Under the pieces are notes generated by a model, which was given only the letters and a program-made list of their open reading frames with translations, was not told where the DNA came from and made no database searches. The position numbers and the translations under genes were made by a program. A stretch of 64,000 nt of DNA, taken from contig NZ_BQKV01000106.1 of NCBI RefSeq assembly GCF_022180365.1, positions 1 to 64,000 of the forward strand. The letters run 5' to 3'. Every line of letters starts with the position of its first letter. Positions within the stretch are counted from its first letter, which is position 1. Positions 32,321-41,269 of this stretch are shown here, one piece after another. Source of the DNA: Faecalibacterium gallinarum (lineage in GTDB: Bacteria; Bacillota; Clostridia; Oscillospirales; Ruminococcaceae).

Positions 32321-32757
32321 CGCTGTCGGAATTTTTGCTGGGCGGCGGCGGGCTGCTCTGCCTTTTGTTCGGCCTGGTGGAGATCGCCCCGGTGAAGTGG
32401 AACCCCTGGTCCGCCCTGGCCAAAGCCCTGGGCCGGGCGGTGAACGCGGATTTGCTCAAAGAGCTTTCCGCCACCAAGGCGGCCCTGGAGGAGCACATCC
32501 GGCTGGACGACGAGCGGAACGCCGACGCCCACCGGGCCAAGATCCTGGCCTTTAACACCGAGCTTTTGCGGGGGATCGACCACACCCGGGAGGATTTCAT
32601 CGAGGTTTTGGCCGAAATTGATCAGTACGAGAGCTACTGCCGCAGCCACCCCGACTACAAAAACAACCGGGCCAGGCACGCCGTCGCCAACATTGGCCGG
32701 GTCTACGACGACCGGCTGGCAAAGCACGATTTTCTCGGGGAGATGGAGAGGGGATAA
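32317..32757 (+). CDS. Phage lysis-cassette-associated protein of unknown function
   Basis: A 146-residue protein, GTG start overlapping the preceding small ORF stop. One N-terminal hydrophobic segment (LSEFLLGGGGLLCLLFGLVE) then a charged helical domain with HIRLDDERNADAHRAKIL and IDHTREDFIEVLAEIDQYES. Proteins with this layout lie just before endolysins in many Firmicute phages; the role is not known, possibly holin-related. Confidence 0.7.
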   Translation: MTLSEFLLGGGGLLCLLFGLVEIAPVKWNPWSALAKALGRAVNADLLKELSATKAALEEHIRLDDERNADAHRAKILAFNTELLRGIDHTREDFIEVLAEIDQYESYCRSHPDYKNNRARHAVANIGRVYDDRLAKHDFLGEMERG

Positions 32758-32758
32758 A

Positions 32759-33382
32759 ATGGAAGTGAAGGGAATCGATGTCTCCAAACACCAGGGGGAA
32801 ATCGACTGGCAGAAGGTCAAAGATTCGGGGGTGGAGTTCGCCATCCTCCGGGCCGGGTACGGCCGGGAGATAAGCCAGGTGGACCCCTGTTTCGAGAAAA
32901 ACTATGCCGCCTGCAAAGCGGTGGGGCTGCCGGTGGGGGCCTACTGGTACAGCTACGCCACAGACCCCTACGGTGCCTTAAAAGAGGCCCACACCTGCCT
33001 GAAGGCCATTCAGGGCAAGCGCTTTGAGTACCCGGTCTGGTTCGACCAGGAGTATGAGCCGGGGATCAAGGCCCTGACCAGCCAGCAGCGGACCGATCTC
33101 GTCCGGGTGTTCTGCGCCGAGCTGGAGGAGCACGGCTACTACACCGGCCTTTATTGCAGCCGGGACTGGCTGGAACACTGGGTGCTCCCCGACCAGCTCA
33201 AGGCCCTGGACATCTGGGTGGCGGCCTACGGCAGCACCCCCGGGGCAGTCCCCCTGCCCTATGGGATCTGGCAGCATTCCAGCACCGGCCAGGTGCCGGG
33301 GGTTCAGGGACCGGTGGATCTGGACATCGCTTACAAGGACTACCCGGCCATCATCCAGCGGGCCGGGCTGAACGGCTTTTAA
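32759..33382 (+). CDS. GH25 lysozyme (phage endolysin)
   Basis: A 207-residue glycoside hydrolase family 25 muramidase: MEVKGIDVSKHQGEIDWQKV, FAILRAGYG, WYSYA, and catalytic-region FDQEYEPG near residue 100 (Asp and Glu, with Gln between instead of the more frequent Val). It cuts N-acetylmuramyl-glucosaminyl bonds. No cell-wall-binding domain is seen, and the C-terminus is complete. It sits in front of the holin gene. Confidence 0.9.
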   Translation: MEVKGIDVSKHQGEIDWQKVKDSGVEFAILRAGYGREISQVDPCFEKNYAACKAVGLPVGAYWYSYATDPYGALKEAHTCLKAIQGKRFEYPVWFDQEYEPGIKALTSQQRTDLVRVFCAELEEHGYYTGLYCSRDWLEHWVLPDQLKALDIWVAAYGSTPGAVPLPYGIWQHSSTGQVPGVQGPVDLDIAYKDYPAIIQRAGLNGF

Positions 33383-33400
33383 AATCAGGAGGTGAATTTT

Positions 33401-33775
33401 ATGGTCAACGAGTTTCTCACCAATGCGTTTCTCTCGGTGCTGACGGTGGCGGTGCCCGCCGTCTCGGGGTTCGGGCTGCTGCTGTTGCGGCAGTTCCTCT
33501 CGAAAATCATCTCGGACGGGCTGGCCGACGAGATCACCAGCCGGCTGGAGGACGCCGTCTACGCCACCACCCAGACCTATGTGGACGACCTGAAAGCCAG
33601 CGGGTCTTTTAATAAGGAGGCCCAGCTCCACGCCCTGGCCCTGGCGCTGGCCACCCTGCTGGGCAGTTTGAGCCAGGAGGCGAAAGACTACATCGAGAAA
33701 AATTTCGGCGACGCCGAGACCTATCTCACCGGCCGGATCGAGGCCGAGGTCCGGCGCCAGAAGCTGGCGGCCTAA
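33401..33775 (+). CDS. LLH-family phage holin
   Basis: A 124-residue protein with one N-terminal membrane segment (FLSVLTVAVPAVSGFGLLLL) and a helical tail with ALALALATLLGSLSQEAKDY near 80-99. This matches the phage holin LL-H type. It would form the membrane pore that lets the lysozyme out. AGGAGGTGAATTTT precedes the ATG. Confidence 0.8.
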   Translation: MVNEFLTNAFLSVLTVAVPAVSGFGLLLLRQFLSKIISDGLADEITSRLEDAVYATTQTYVDDLKASGSFNKEAQLHALALALATLLGSLSQEAKDYIEKNFGDAETYLTGRIEAEVRRQKLAA

Positions 33776-33835
33776 CCCCCGCCCCCGAAAAAGGCGGGCA
33801 GCCCCCTCAAACGGGGCCGCCCGCTCTTTTTACGC
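33776..33835 (+). terminator. Terminator of the phage operon
   Basis: GGCGGGCAGCCCC...GGGGCCGCCCGC stem followed by TTTTT. Confidence 0.8.
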
Positions 33836-33842
33836 AGAAACA

Positions 33843-33898
33843 AAAAAAGAAAACCCGCCTGAATCCTTGGGTGACCCAAGAAATCAGACGGGTTTTGC
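33843..33898 (-). terminator. Terminator of the tRNA-Gln/tRNA-Pro transcript
   Basis: On the minus strand, AAACCCGTCTGATTT...AGGCGGGTTT stem with a palindromic core CTTGGGTCACCCAAG and a T-rich tail. Confidence 0.8.
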
Positions 33899-33900
33899 TT

Positions 33901-33976
33901 TGGTCGGAGCAGCGGGATTTGAACCCACGGCCTCCTAGTCCCGAACCAGGCGCGCTACCAACTGCGCTATGCCCCG
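33901..33976 (-). tRNA. tRNA-Pro(CGG)
   Basis: CGGGGCA acceptor paired with TGCTCCG, CCA encoded. The anticodon stem CCTGG/CTAGG holds loop TTCGGGA, giving CGG. 76 nt, T-loop GTTCAAATC. Confidence 0.95.
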
Positions 33977-34005
33977 AAAATACCGCAGCCTGTAAGACTG
34001 CGGTT

Positions 34006-34079
34006 TGGTTGGGGATGAGAGAATCGAACTCCCACAAACAGAGTCAGAGTCTGCCGCACTACCACTATGCAAATCCCCA
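34006..34079 (-). tRNA. tRNA-Gln(CUG)
   Basis: TGGGGAT acceptor paired with ATCCCCA, CCA encoded. Anticodon stem GCAGA/TCTGT with loop CTCTGAC, giving CUG. The U1-A72 pair is typical of tRNA-Gln. 74 nt. Confidence 0.95.
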
Positions 34080-34131
34080 CTATTCGGTTCGTCAGGCGGC
34101 GGTGTGTTGTGTGCCGCAGCTGACGAGGGAT

Positions 34132-34160
34132 ATTATACTCCCCTGCCCCGCGGTTGTCAA
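34132..34160 (-). promoter_or_regulatory. Promoter of the tRNA-Gln/tRNA-Pro unit
   Basis: On the minus strand, -35 TTGACA (34155-34160) and -10 TATAAT (34132-34137), spacer 17 bp: a full consensus. Confidence 0.9.
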
Positions 34161-34314
34161 CTCCTTTTTTGAGATTTTTTGCTTTTTTTGCGGGAGAGGT
34201 TTTTTCCGCCTCAGACGCTTGACAGGGGGGCGGTTTCGGAATACTCTTATAGTAATAATCGGTATCGGCAGAGGCCCGGCCGAACAGACTCTGAATTGAA
34301 ATGAGGGGATCACA

Positions 34315-35394
34315 TTGAAAAAACGTGTTGGTATTCTGACCTCCGGCGGCGACTGCCCCGGTTTGAACGCAACCATTCGCGGCGTGGCCAAGGCGCTCTA
34401 CGCCCGGATGGGCGACGATGTCCAGATCATCGGCATCCTGAACGGCTACCACGGCCTGATCAATGGGGATTACAAGGAGATGTGCCCGGACGATTTCCGG
34501 GGTCTGTTGACCCTGGGCGGCACCATTCTGGGCACCAAGCGCACCCCCTTTAAGATGATGCGGGTGGTGGAAGAGGACAACATCGACAAGGTCGCCGCCA
34601 TGAAAAAGACCTACAAGGCCCTCAAGCTGGACTGCCTGCTGACCCTGGGCGGCAACGGCACCCACAAGACCGCCAACCTCCTTTCGCAGGAGGGGCTGAA
34701 CATCATCGGCCTGCCCAAGACCATCGACAACGACATCTACGGCACCGAGGTGACCTTCGGCTTCCACACGGCGGTGGACATCGCCACCGACGTCATCGAC
34801 CGGATCCACACCACCGCCGGCAGCCACAGCCGGGTGATGTGCATCGAGATCATGGGCAACAAGGCCGGCTGGCTGACCCTTTATTCCGGCATCGCGGGCG
34901 GCGCCGACATCATCCTGCTGCCCGAGATCCCCTACGACATCGACCGGGTCTGCAACGCCGTGGTCAAGCGGGCCGAGAATGGCTCCAACTTCTCCATCCT
35001 GGCGGTGGCCGAGGGCGCCATCAACACCGAGGAAGCCAAGATGAAGCGGAAAGAGTGGACCGCAAAGCGGGCCGAGGCGGGCCTCGGCACCACCGCCACC
35101 AACCGGATCGCCGCCGCCGTCCAGAAAAAGACCGGCTTCGAGACCCGGGTCTGCATCCCGGGCCACATGCAGCGGGGCGGCAGCCCCAGCGCCTACGACC
35201 GGGTCCTGGCCACCCAGTTCGGCAGCTACGCGGCCAAGCTGGTGGAGGCCGACCGCTACGGCGTGACGGTGGCCATGGTCAACAACCACGTCACCGAGAA
35301 CCGTCTGGCCGACATCGCGGGCAAGAGCCGCAACATCCCCGAGAGCTGCGATTTGCTGGCCGTCGCCCGCCGGATGGGGATTTGCCTGGGGTAA
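34315..35394 (+). CDS. pfkA: 6-phosphofructokinase (unusual active site)
   Basis: A 359-residue PfkA-family enzyme of glycolysis. TSGGDCPGLNATIRG begins the chain. The substrate motif is GGNGTHK near residue 107 instead of the usual GGDGS or GGDDT, and the next is PKTIDND, with Lys where the ATP-type enzyme has Gly. These changes affect ATP versus pyrophosphate use, so the phosphodonor is uncertain. TTG start, with GAGGGG before it. The stop codon lies in the repeat copy E end motif. Confidence 0.9.
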   Translation: MKKRVGILTSGGDCPGLNATIRGVAKALYARMGDDVQIIGILNGYHGLINGDYKEMCPDDFRGLLTLGGTILGTKRTPFKMMRVVEEDNIDKVAAMKKTYKALKLDCLLTLGGNGTHKTANLLSQEGLNIIGLPKTIDNDIYGTEVTFGFHTAVDIATDVIDRIHTTAGSHSRVMCIEIMGNKAGWLTLYSGIAGGADIILLPEIPYDIDRVCNAVVKRAENGSNFSILAVAEGAINTEEAKMKRKEWTAKRAEAGLGTTATNRIAAAVQKKTGFETRVCIPGHMQRGGSPSAYDRVLATQFGSYAAKLVEADRYGVTVAMVNNHVTENRLADIAGKSRNIPESCDLLAVARRMGICLG

Positions 35395-35858
35395 TTATTT
35401 GAACCCGCCCACCCTCCCTTTTTCGGTATGGGGGCTCCGCCCCCATGCCCCCGTCTAACCGTCAGGCCCTGCGGTTTACCGCAAGCAGAGGTCGCTCCTG
35501 GGGAAATAAAACCGCCAGCGACTGCTTATCGGGCCGCCGCCGGAACCAAGGCGCGGCGGTTGGCTCCAGCGATCAAACAACCAATAACAAAGCCCTGCGT
35601 CCCGGAAATTCCCGAGATGCAGGGCTTTTATCTTTGTAATGAGGGCAGCGACTGCCGCCCAGTGGGAAGCAGCGGCCTAAATCGGGGTTTGGGGCGAAGC
35701 CCCAAGTTCCTTTAATGGGCGGGTGGGCGGGAGTATAAATCAACCGCGCAGGGCCTGGCGGTTTCCTCCGGCACAAGACGATCCTGCCACCCCTCTTCCC
35801 TGCCGCCCGCAGCTGCAAACGGCGAAAACCAGCCAGCGCAAGAGGAGGGCGGGTTTAA
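35393..35858. repeat. Mosaic intergenic repeat element, copy E
   Basis: Left end TAATTATTTGAACCCGCCCA begins at the pfkA stop codon; right end AGGGCGGGTTTAAATAATC overlaps the queA stop codon on the other strand. It holds the GGGGGCTCCGCCCCC hairpin, the AAAGCCCTG...CAGGGCTTT hairpin shared with copy A, an internal second end motif (AATGGGCGGGTGGGCGGGAG, 35714 onward) and a CCGCGCAGGGCCTGGCGG block also after copy D. Confidence 0.85.
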
Positions 35859-36883
35859 ATAATCAACATTGCATCCCCAAAGGAGAAGAAGCGGTACTTC
35901 TCCTCCACCGCCACCTTATAGGCCGCCAGGGTCCGCTCGTAGCCGTAGAAGGCCGACACCAGCATGATGAGGGTGCTCTCGGGCAGGTGGAAGTTGGTGA
36001 TCAGGCCGTCGATGCACTTGAACTCCACGCCGGGGTAGAGGAAAATATCGGTGTTGCCGCTGCAAGGGCGGATCTCGCCGTACTTGGCCGCCACCGCCTC
36101 CAGGGTGCGGCAGCTGGTGGTGCCCACCGCAATCACCCGATGGCCCGCCGCCTTGGTGGCCCGGATCTTCTCGGCCACCTCTTCGCTGACGGAATACCAC
36201 TCGCTGTGCATCTTGTGGTCGGTGATCTCGTCCTCCTGCACCGGGCGGAAGGTGCCGAGGCCCACATGGAGGGTCACCTCGGCGATATCGACCCCCTGGG
36301 CCCGCAGGGTGTCCATCAGCTCGGGGGTGAAGTGGAGCCCCGCCGTGGGGGCCGCCGCGCTGCCCAGCTCCTTGGCGTAGACGGTCTGGTACTGGCTCTG
36401 GTCCTCCAGCTGCTTGGTGATGTAGGGGGGCAGAGGCATCTTGCCGAATTCGTCCAGCTTTTCGTAGAGGGTCTCGGTGTCGTAGGAGAAGGTCACCAGC
36501 TTGTTGCCGTCCTCCTCGGTCTCGTCCACCACCGCCGTCAGGCTGCCGTCCCCGAAGCTGACGCGGGTGCCCGGCTGCATCCGTTTGCCCGGCCGGGCCA
36601 GGCACTCCCACTGGTCGCCCTTGACCTGCCGCAGCAGCAAAAGTTCACACACCGCGCCGGTGGGCTGTTTGGTGCCGATGATCCGGGCGGGCAGAACCTT
36701 GGAATTGTTCACAACCAGCAGATCTCCCGGCATAAGATAGGCCGTGAGGTCCCGAAACACCCGGTGCTCGATGGAATCGCTGCCCCGATGCAGCACCATC
36801 AGCCGCGCCGAATCCCGGGGATTTGCGGGCTCCTGAGCAATGAGTTCTTTGGGTAAATCGTACCAAAAATCTTTTCTTAACAT
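35855..36883 (-). CDS. queA: S-adenosylmethionine:tRNA ribosyltransferase-isomerase
   Basis: A 342-residue QueA enzyme that forms epoxyqueuosine on tRNA using [22 protein letters not shown] starts the chain; motifs [17 protein letters not shown], and [20 protein letters not shown]-like text ([12 protein letters not shown]) and [16 protein letters not shown] are all present. Start at the ATG after GGAAAGG; upstream in-frame text lacks a site. Its stop overlaps repeat copy E. Confidence 0.95.
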   Translation of the reverse strand: MLRKDFWYDLPKELIAQEPANPRDSARLMVLHRGSDSIEHRVFRDLTAYLMPGDLLVVNNSKVLPARIIGTKQPTGAVCELLLLRQVKGDQWECLARPGKRMQPGTRVSFGDGSLTAVVDETEEDGNKLVTFSYDTETLYEKLDEFGKMPLPPYITKQLEDQSQYQTVYAKELGSAAAPTAGLHFTPELMDTLRAQGVDIAEVTLHVGLGTFRPVQEDEITDHKMHSEWYSVSEEVAEKIRATKAAGHRVIAVGTTSCRTLEAVAAKYGEIRPCSGNTDIFLYPGVEFKCIDGLITNFHLPESTLIMLVSAFYGYERTLAAYKVAVEEKYRFFSFGDAMLII

Positions 36884-36906
36884 ACGAGCATTTGCCTTTC
36901 CGATGG

Positions 36907-36936
36907 TTGACACGAGAGCCGTATCAATGATATGAT
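36907..36936 (+). promoter_or_regulatory. Promoter of the asd-dap operon
   Basis: -35 TTGACA (36907-36912), spacer 18 bp, -10 TATGAT (36931-36936). A leader of about 100 bases follows. No lysine riboswitch was recognised in it. Confidence 0.7.
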
Positions 36937-37043
36937 AGCTTTTACATAAACAAGCTTTATTATATTGCAGGAACGCCCGGTTTTCAAGCCGCGTTCTGTA
37001 TGAAATTTTAGCTCGGCTATGAATTTTTGCTCCGAAAGGAAAG

Positions 37044-38135
37044 ATGCTGGAAATGGAAAGACAATATAAGGTAGGTATCGTCGGCGCGACCGGCATGGTC
37101 GGCCAGAGATTTGTCACCCTGCTGGAGAACCACCCCTGGTTCAAGCTGACCGTCCTGGCAGCTTCTGGCCGCAGCGCCGGCAAGACCTATGAGGAGGCCG
37201 TCGGCAGCCGCTGGGCCATGACCAGCCCCATGCCCGAGAGCGTCAAGAAGATGATCGTTCTGGACGCCGCCGAGGTGGAAAAGGTCGCCGGCCAGGTGGA
37301 CTTTGTCTTCTGCGCCGTCAATATGCCCAAGAACGAGATCAAGGCTCTGGAAGAGGCCTACGCCAAGGCCGAGTGCCCCGTGGTCTCCAACAACAGCGCC
37401 AACCGCTTCACCCCCGATGTCCCCATGGTGGTGCCTGAGATCAACGCCGACCACATCGACATCATCCCCGCACAGCGGGCCCGCCTGGGCACCAAGCGCG
37501 GCTTCATCGCCGTCAAGTCCAATTGCAGCCTCCAGAGCTATGTCCCCGCCTTCCACCCCCTGATGAAGGACTTCAAGGTCACCAAGGCTCTGGTCTGCAC
37601 CTACCAGGCCATCTCCGGCGCGGGCAAGACCTTCGACCGGATGCCCGAGATCATCGACAACGTCATCCCCTACATCGGCGGCGAGGAGGAAAAGAGCGAG
37701 CAGGAACCCCTGAAGCTCTGGGGCCACATCGAGGGCGACAAGATCGTCAACGCCGAGGGCCCGGTGATCACCGCCCAGTGCTTCCGTGTTCCCGTCTCCG
37801 ACGGCCACACCGCCGCGGTCTTTGTCAGCTTTGAGAAAAAGCCCACCAAGGAGCAGATCCTGGAGGCCTGGAAAAACTTCCGCGGCCCCGCCCAGGAGCT
37901 GGACCTGCCCAGCGCACCCAAGCAGTTCCTGCACTACTTTGAGGAGAACGACCGCCCCCAGCCCAAGCTGGACCGGAACCTGGAGAACGGCATGGCCGTC
38001 TCCATCGGCCGCCTGCGGGAGGACACCCTCTTCGATTACAAGTTCGCCTGCATGAGCCACAACACCCTGCGGGGCGCGGCCGGCGGCGGCGTGCTGCTGG
38101 CCGAGCTGCTGGCGGCCAAGGGCTACCTGGACTAA
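37044..38135 (+). CDS. asd: Aspartate-semialdehyde dehydrogenase
   Basis: A 363-residue ASADH of the archaeal/fungal-like subfamily. [17 protein letters not shown] forms the NADP-binding loop; the catalytic Cys is in [11 protein letters not shown] near residue 158. It reduces aspartyl phosphate to the semialdehyde, the branch point to lysine, threonine and methionine. Two in-frame ATGs lie close together; GAAAGG suits either. It heads a lysine operon. Confidence 0.94.
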   Translation: MLEMERQYKVGIVGATGMVGQRFVTLLENHPWFKLTVLAASGRSAGKTYEEAVGSRWAMTSPMPESVKKMIVLDAAEVEKVAGQVDFVFCAVNMPKNEIKALEEAYAKAECPVVSNNSANRFTPDVPMVVPEINADHIDIIPAQRARLGTKRGFIAVKSNCSLQSYVPAFHPLMKDFKVTKALVCTYQAISGAGKTFDRMPEIIDNVIPYIGGEEEKSEQEPLKLWGHIEGDKIVNAEGPVITAQCFRVPVSDGHTAAVFVSFEKKPTKEQILEAWKNFRGPAQELDLPSAPKQFLHYFEENDRPQPKLDRNLENGMAVSIGRLREDTLFDYKFACMSHNTLRGAAGGGVLLAELLAAKGYLD

Positions 38136-38198
38136 GCGGCCCGGGGCCAAAACCCCCAGAGCCTTTCAGATACACAGACGGAAGGAGCCTTTTACACT

Positions 38199-39092
38199 AT
38201 GAAGAAGCCTGTTTTTACCGGTGCGGGCGTGGCCATCGTCACCCCCATGCACGAGGACGGCAGCATCAACTTTGAAGAGCTGGGCCGGATCCTCGAGGAC
38301 CAGATCGCCCGGGGCACTGACGCCATCATCATCTGCGGCACCACCGGCGAGTGCTCCACCATGGTGGACGCCGAGCAGCTCGCCGCCATCAAGTACACCG
38401 TGGACACCGTGGCCCATCGGGTGCCGGTCATCGCGGGGGCCGGCTCCAACGACACCGCCCACGGCTGCGCCCTGGCCAAAGGGGCCGCCGACTGCGGCGC
38501 CGACGCTTTGCTGATGGTCACCCCCTACTACAACAAGACCAGCCAGGCGGGCCTGGTGGCCCACTTTACCGCCATGGCCGAGGCCGGCGGCATCCCGGTG
38601 ATCCTCTATAACGTCCCCTCCCGGACCGGCGTCAACATCGCCCCCGAGACCGCCAAGAAGCTCAGCGCCCACCCCCTGATCAACGGCATCAAGGAGGCCT
38701 CGGGCAACATCTCCCAGGTGGCCAAGATCGCGGCCCTCTGCGGCGACGAGCTGAACCTCTACTCGGGCAACGACGACCAGGTGGTCCCCCTGCTGTCCCT
38801 GGGCGGCAAGGGCGTGATCAGCGTGGTGTCCAACGTGGCCCCCACCCTGGTCCACGACTGCTGCGCCGCCTGGTTCGCCGGGGACACCGCCAAGGCCCGG
38901 GCGCTCCAGCTGGAGATGCTGCCCCTCTCCGACGCGCTCTTCTGCGACGTCAACCCCATCCCCGTCAAGTACGCCATGAATCTGCTGGGCTGGAAGGCCG
39001 GCAAGTGCCGCCTGCCCCTGGTGGAGCCGGACGACAATAAGAAAGCCATGATCGAGCGCGCACTGCGCAGCGCAGGGCTTTTGCAGGAATAA
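38199..39092 (+). CDS. dapA: 4-hydroxy-tetrahydrodipicolinate synthase
   Basis: A 297-residue DapA. GAGVAIVTPMHEDGSINFEE opens it; CGTTGECSTM, the YNVPSRTG region, and the Schiff-base Lys in INGIKEASGN near residue 162 are present. It condenses pyruvate with aspartate semialdehyde in lysine synthesis. Second gene of the operon. Confidence 0.96.
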   Translation: MKKPVFTGAGVAIVTPMHEDGSINFEELGRILEDQIARGTDAIIICGTTGECSTMVDAEQLAAIKYTVDTVAHRVPVIAGAGSNDTAHGCALAKGAADCGADALLMVTPYYNKTSQAGLVAHFTAMAEAGGIPVILYNVPSRTGVNIAPETAKKLSAHPLINGIKEASGNISQVAKIAALCGDELNLYSGNDDQVVPLLSLGGKGVISVVSNVAPTLVHDCCAAWFAGDTAKARALQLEMLPLSDALFCDVNPIPVKYAMNLLGWKAGKCRLPLVEPDDNKKAMIERALRSAGLLQE

Positions 39093-39170
39093 GATCCCCG
39101 CACCCATGCCCGGCCAGAGAATTTCTCCCCGGGCATTTCTTGTATACGTCAAAGAGAAAGGATGAAACCT

Positions 39171-39929
39171 ATGACCGATATTGTGATTCAGGGCATCGGC
39201 GGCCGGATGGGCCATGTGCTCTGCGATATGATCGCCCAGCGGACCGACTGCCGGGTGGTGGCCGGGCTGGACCTGGCCGACGGCACCCAGAACGGCATCC
39301 CCGTCTACGACAACCCCGAAAAGCTGGGTGGTCTGGGAGACGTAATCATCGACTTCAGCTCCCCCGCCGCCGTGGAACGGATCCTGCCCTACTGCGAGGC
39401 CACCAAGACCCCCATCGTCCTCTGCACCACCGGCCTTTCGGAGGAATTGCAGCTTAAAGTAGTTCAGCTCTCCCGCCAGATCCCGGTCTTTAAGAGCGCC
39501 AATATGTCCATGGGCATCAACGTCCTGGCCGAGCTGTGCAAGCGGGCCTCGGCCATCCTGGGGGCAAACTACGACATCGAGATCGTGGAGCAGCACCACC
39601 ACAACAAGCTGGACGCCCCCAGCGGCACCGCCCTGATGCTGGCCGACGCCATCAACGAGCAGAACGACGGGGCCTATCATTACGTCTACGACCGCTCGGC
39701 CGTCCGGGCCAAGCGTGACCCCCAGGAGATCGGCATCAGCGCCGTCCGGGGCGGCAGCATCGTGGGCGACCACGAGGTGCTGTTCTGCGGCCCCGACGAG
39801 GTGATCACCCTCAAGCACACCGCCTACTCCCGCAGCATCTTCGCCAACGGGGCCATCAACGCGGCGGTCTATCTGGCCAAGAAGGACCCCGGCCTCTACA
39901 ACATGAACGACCTGATCGCCGAGCTCTGA
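39171..39929 (+). CDS. dapB: 4-hydroxy-tetrahydrodipicolinate reductase
   Basis: A 252-residue DapB. VIQGIGGRMGHVLCDMI at the N-terminus, EIVEQHHHNKLDAPSGTALM with catalytic His/Lys near residue 140-155, and the C-terminal VYLAKKDPGLYNMNDLI. It makes tetrahydrodipicolinate. The ATG three codons after the upstream one is chosen because AAAGGATG lies before it. Confidence 0.95.
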   Translation: MTDIVIQGIGGRMGHVLCDMIAQRTDCRVVAGLDLADGTQNGIPVYDNPEKLGGLGDVIIDFSSPAAVERILPYCEATKTPIVLCTTGLSEELQLKVVQLSRQIPVFKSANMSMGINVLAELCKRASAILGANYDIEIVEQHHHNKLDAPSGTALMLADAINEQNDGAYHYVYDRSAVRAKRDPQEIGISAVRGGSIVGDHEVLFCGPDEVITLKHTAYSRSIFANGAINAAVYLAKKDPGLYNMNDLIAEL

Positions 39930-39981
39930 TCCCCCCTTTTATCCCCCCGCGCGCTGCCCCTTCGGGCAAGAGGTCCCCTAT

Positions 39982-41199
39982 ATGAAACGTAAAAACATCT
40001 TTTCCGCCCTTTGTATCGCCCTGGCCCTGAGCGCCGCATTGCTGGCGGGCTGCGCCGGCCCGGCCCAATCGGCCCTGACCCCCGGCAGCGGCCCGGCCTC
40101 CGAGCCGGCTTCCAGCGCCCCGCCCCCGGAGCCCCCAAAGCCGGTGGTTACCACGGTGGATTTTTCCGCCACCGGCGACAACCTGATTCACGCCGGCATC
40201 TACAAGCAGGCCGCCGCCCGGGCCGGCGAGGGAGAGGCGTACAGCTTCGATTACTGCTACGCCAATCTGGTGGATTTTTACAGCGGCCAGGATGTGAACT
40301 GGATCAACCAGGAAACCCTCTGTACCAAAGAGCTGGAACCCTCCACCTACCCCTGTTTTTCCACTCCGGGCGAGTGCGCCGAGGCCCTCTACCGGGCGGG
40401 AATCCGGGTGTTCAGCCTCTCCAATAACCACACCTACGACAAGGGGGCAACCGGCATCGCGGCCACCCTGCGGTTCTGGAACAGCATGCCCGAGGATGTG
40501 GTGACCACCGGCCTGTGGTACGGAGAAGAAGATTATGGCCACATCCCCCTTCACGTGGTGAACGGCGTCTCCATCGCCTATCTTTCCTACACCGAGCACA
40601 CCAACGGCATCCGCCGCCCGGGCTCCGCCGAGGCCAACATCGTCTACACCAGCGAGACCGAGGTGATCCAGCGCCAGGTCACCGCAGCCGCCGAGGCCGC
40701 GGACTTCGTGGTGGTGGGGGTCCACTGGGGGGTGGAGGACAGCCACACCATCACCGACGCCCAGCGCACCCTGGCCCAGCAGCTGGCCGACTGGGGCGCG
40801 GATGTGATCGTGGGCACCCACCCCCATGTGCTCCAGGACGCCGAGTGGCGGACCGCCGCCGACGGGCGCCAGGTGTTTGTGGCCTATTCCCTGGGCAACT
40901 TCCTCAGCACCCAGAGCCACAAGGACCAGCTGATCGGGGCCATCCTCACCTTGCAGCTGGAAAAGACCACCGACCCCGACGGCACCGTCCATCTGGCGGT
41001 GAAGAACCCCCGGCTCCACCCCACCGTCACCCACTACGACGGGGGCAAGGCCAACGTCCGGGCCTACCTCTACCGGGACTACACCCCCGAGCTGGCCCAG
41101 GCCCACGGCGTGCGGGCCAAGTACCCCGAGTTCAGCTACGACTATATCCAGGCCACGGCCCAGCAATACATCCGCGCCGAATTTCTGGAACTCTCTTAA
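39982..41199 (+). CDS. CapA-family lipoprotein (PgsA/CapA metallophosphatase fold)
   Basis: A 405-residue protein. Lipoprotein signal KNIFSALCIALALSAALLAG then Cys near residue 24, a Pro-rich linker, then the CapA/PGA_cap domain: FSATGDNLIHAG, VFSLSNNHTYDKG near 150, VVGVHWGVED near 245, IVGTHPHVLQ near 275. The family acts outside the cell, in capsule or poly-gamma-glutamate synthesis, but some members have other roles. It is in the lysine operon; a direct link is not obvious. Confidence 0.88.
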   Translation: MKRKNIFSALCIALALSAALLAGCAGPAQSALTPGSGPASEPASSAPPPEPPKPVVTTVDFSATGDNLIHAGIYKQAAARAGEGEAYSFDYCYANLVDFYSGQDVNWINQETLCTKELEPSTYPCFSTPGECAEALYRAGIRVFSLSNNHTYDKGATGIAATLRFWNSMPEDVVTTGLWYGEEDYGHIPLHVVNGVSIAYLSYTEHTNGIRRPGSAEANIVYTSETEVIQRQVTAAAEAADFVVVGVHWGVEDSHTITDAQRTLAQQLADWGADVIVGTHPHVLQDAEWRTAADGRQVFVAYSLGNFLSTQSHKDQLIGAILTLQLEKTTDPDGTVHLAVKNPRLHPTVTHYDGGKANVRAYLYRDYTPELAQAHGVRAKYPEFSYDYIQATAQQYIRAEFLELS

Positions 41200-41269
41200 C
41201 GAACGGGCGCAGCACCCCCCTGCTGCACAGCCACTTTAGGCCCGCATCGGGCAGAATGGAGCGTTTTTT

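Noticed and set aside
33901-33976. tRNA-Pro 3' end as the attachment site of the prophage
   Set aside because: No duplicate of the tRNA 3' sequence was seen at the other end of the phage region near 27.2 kb, there is no integrase, and a terminator separates the two.
36937-37043. Lysine riboswitch in front of asd
   Set aside because: The ~100-base leader is too short and lacks the conserved L-box helices.
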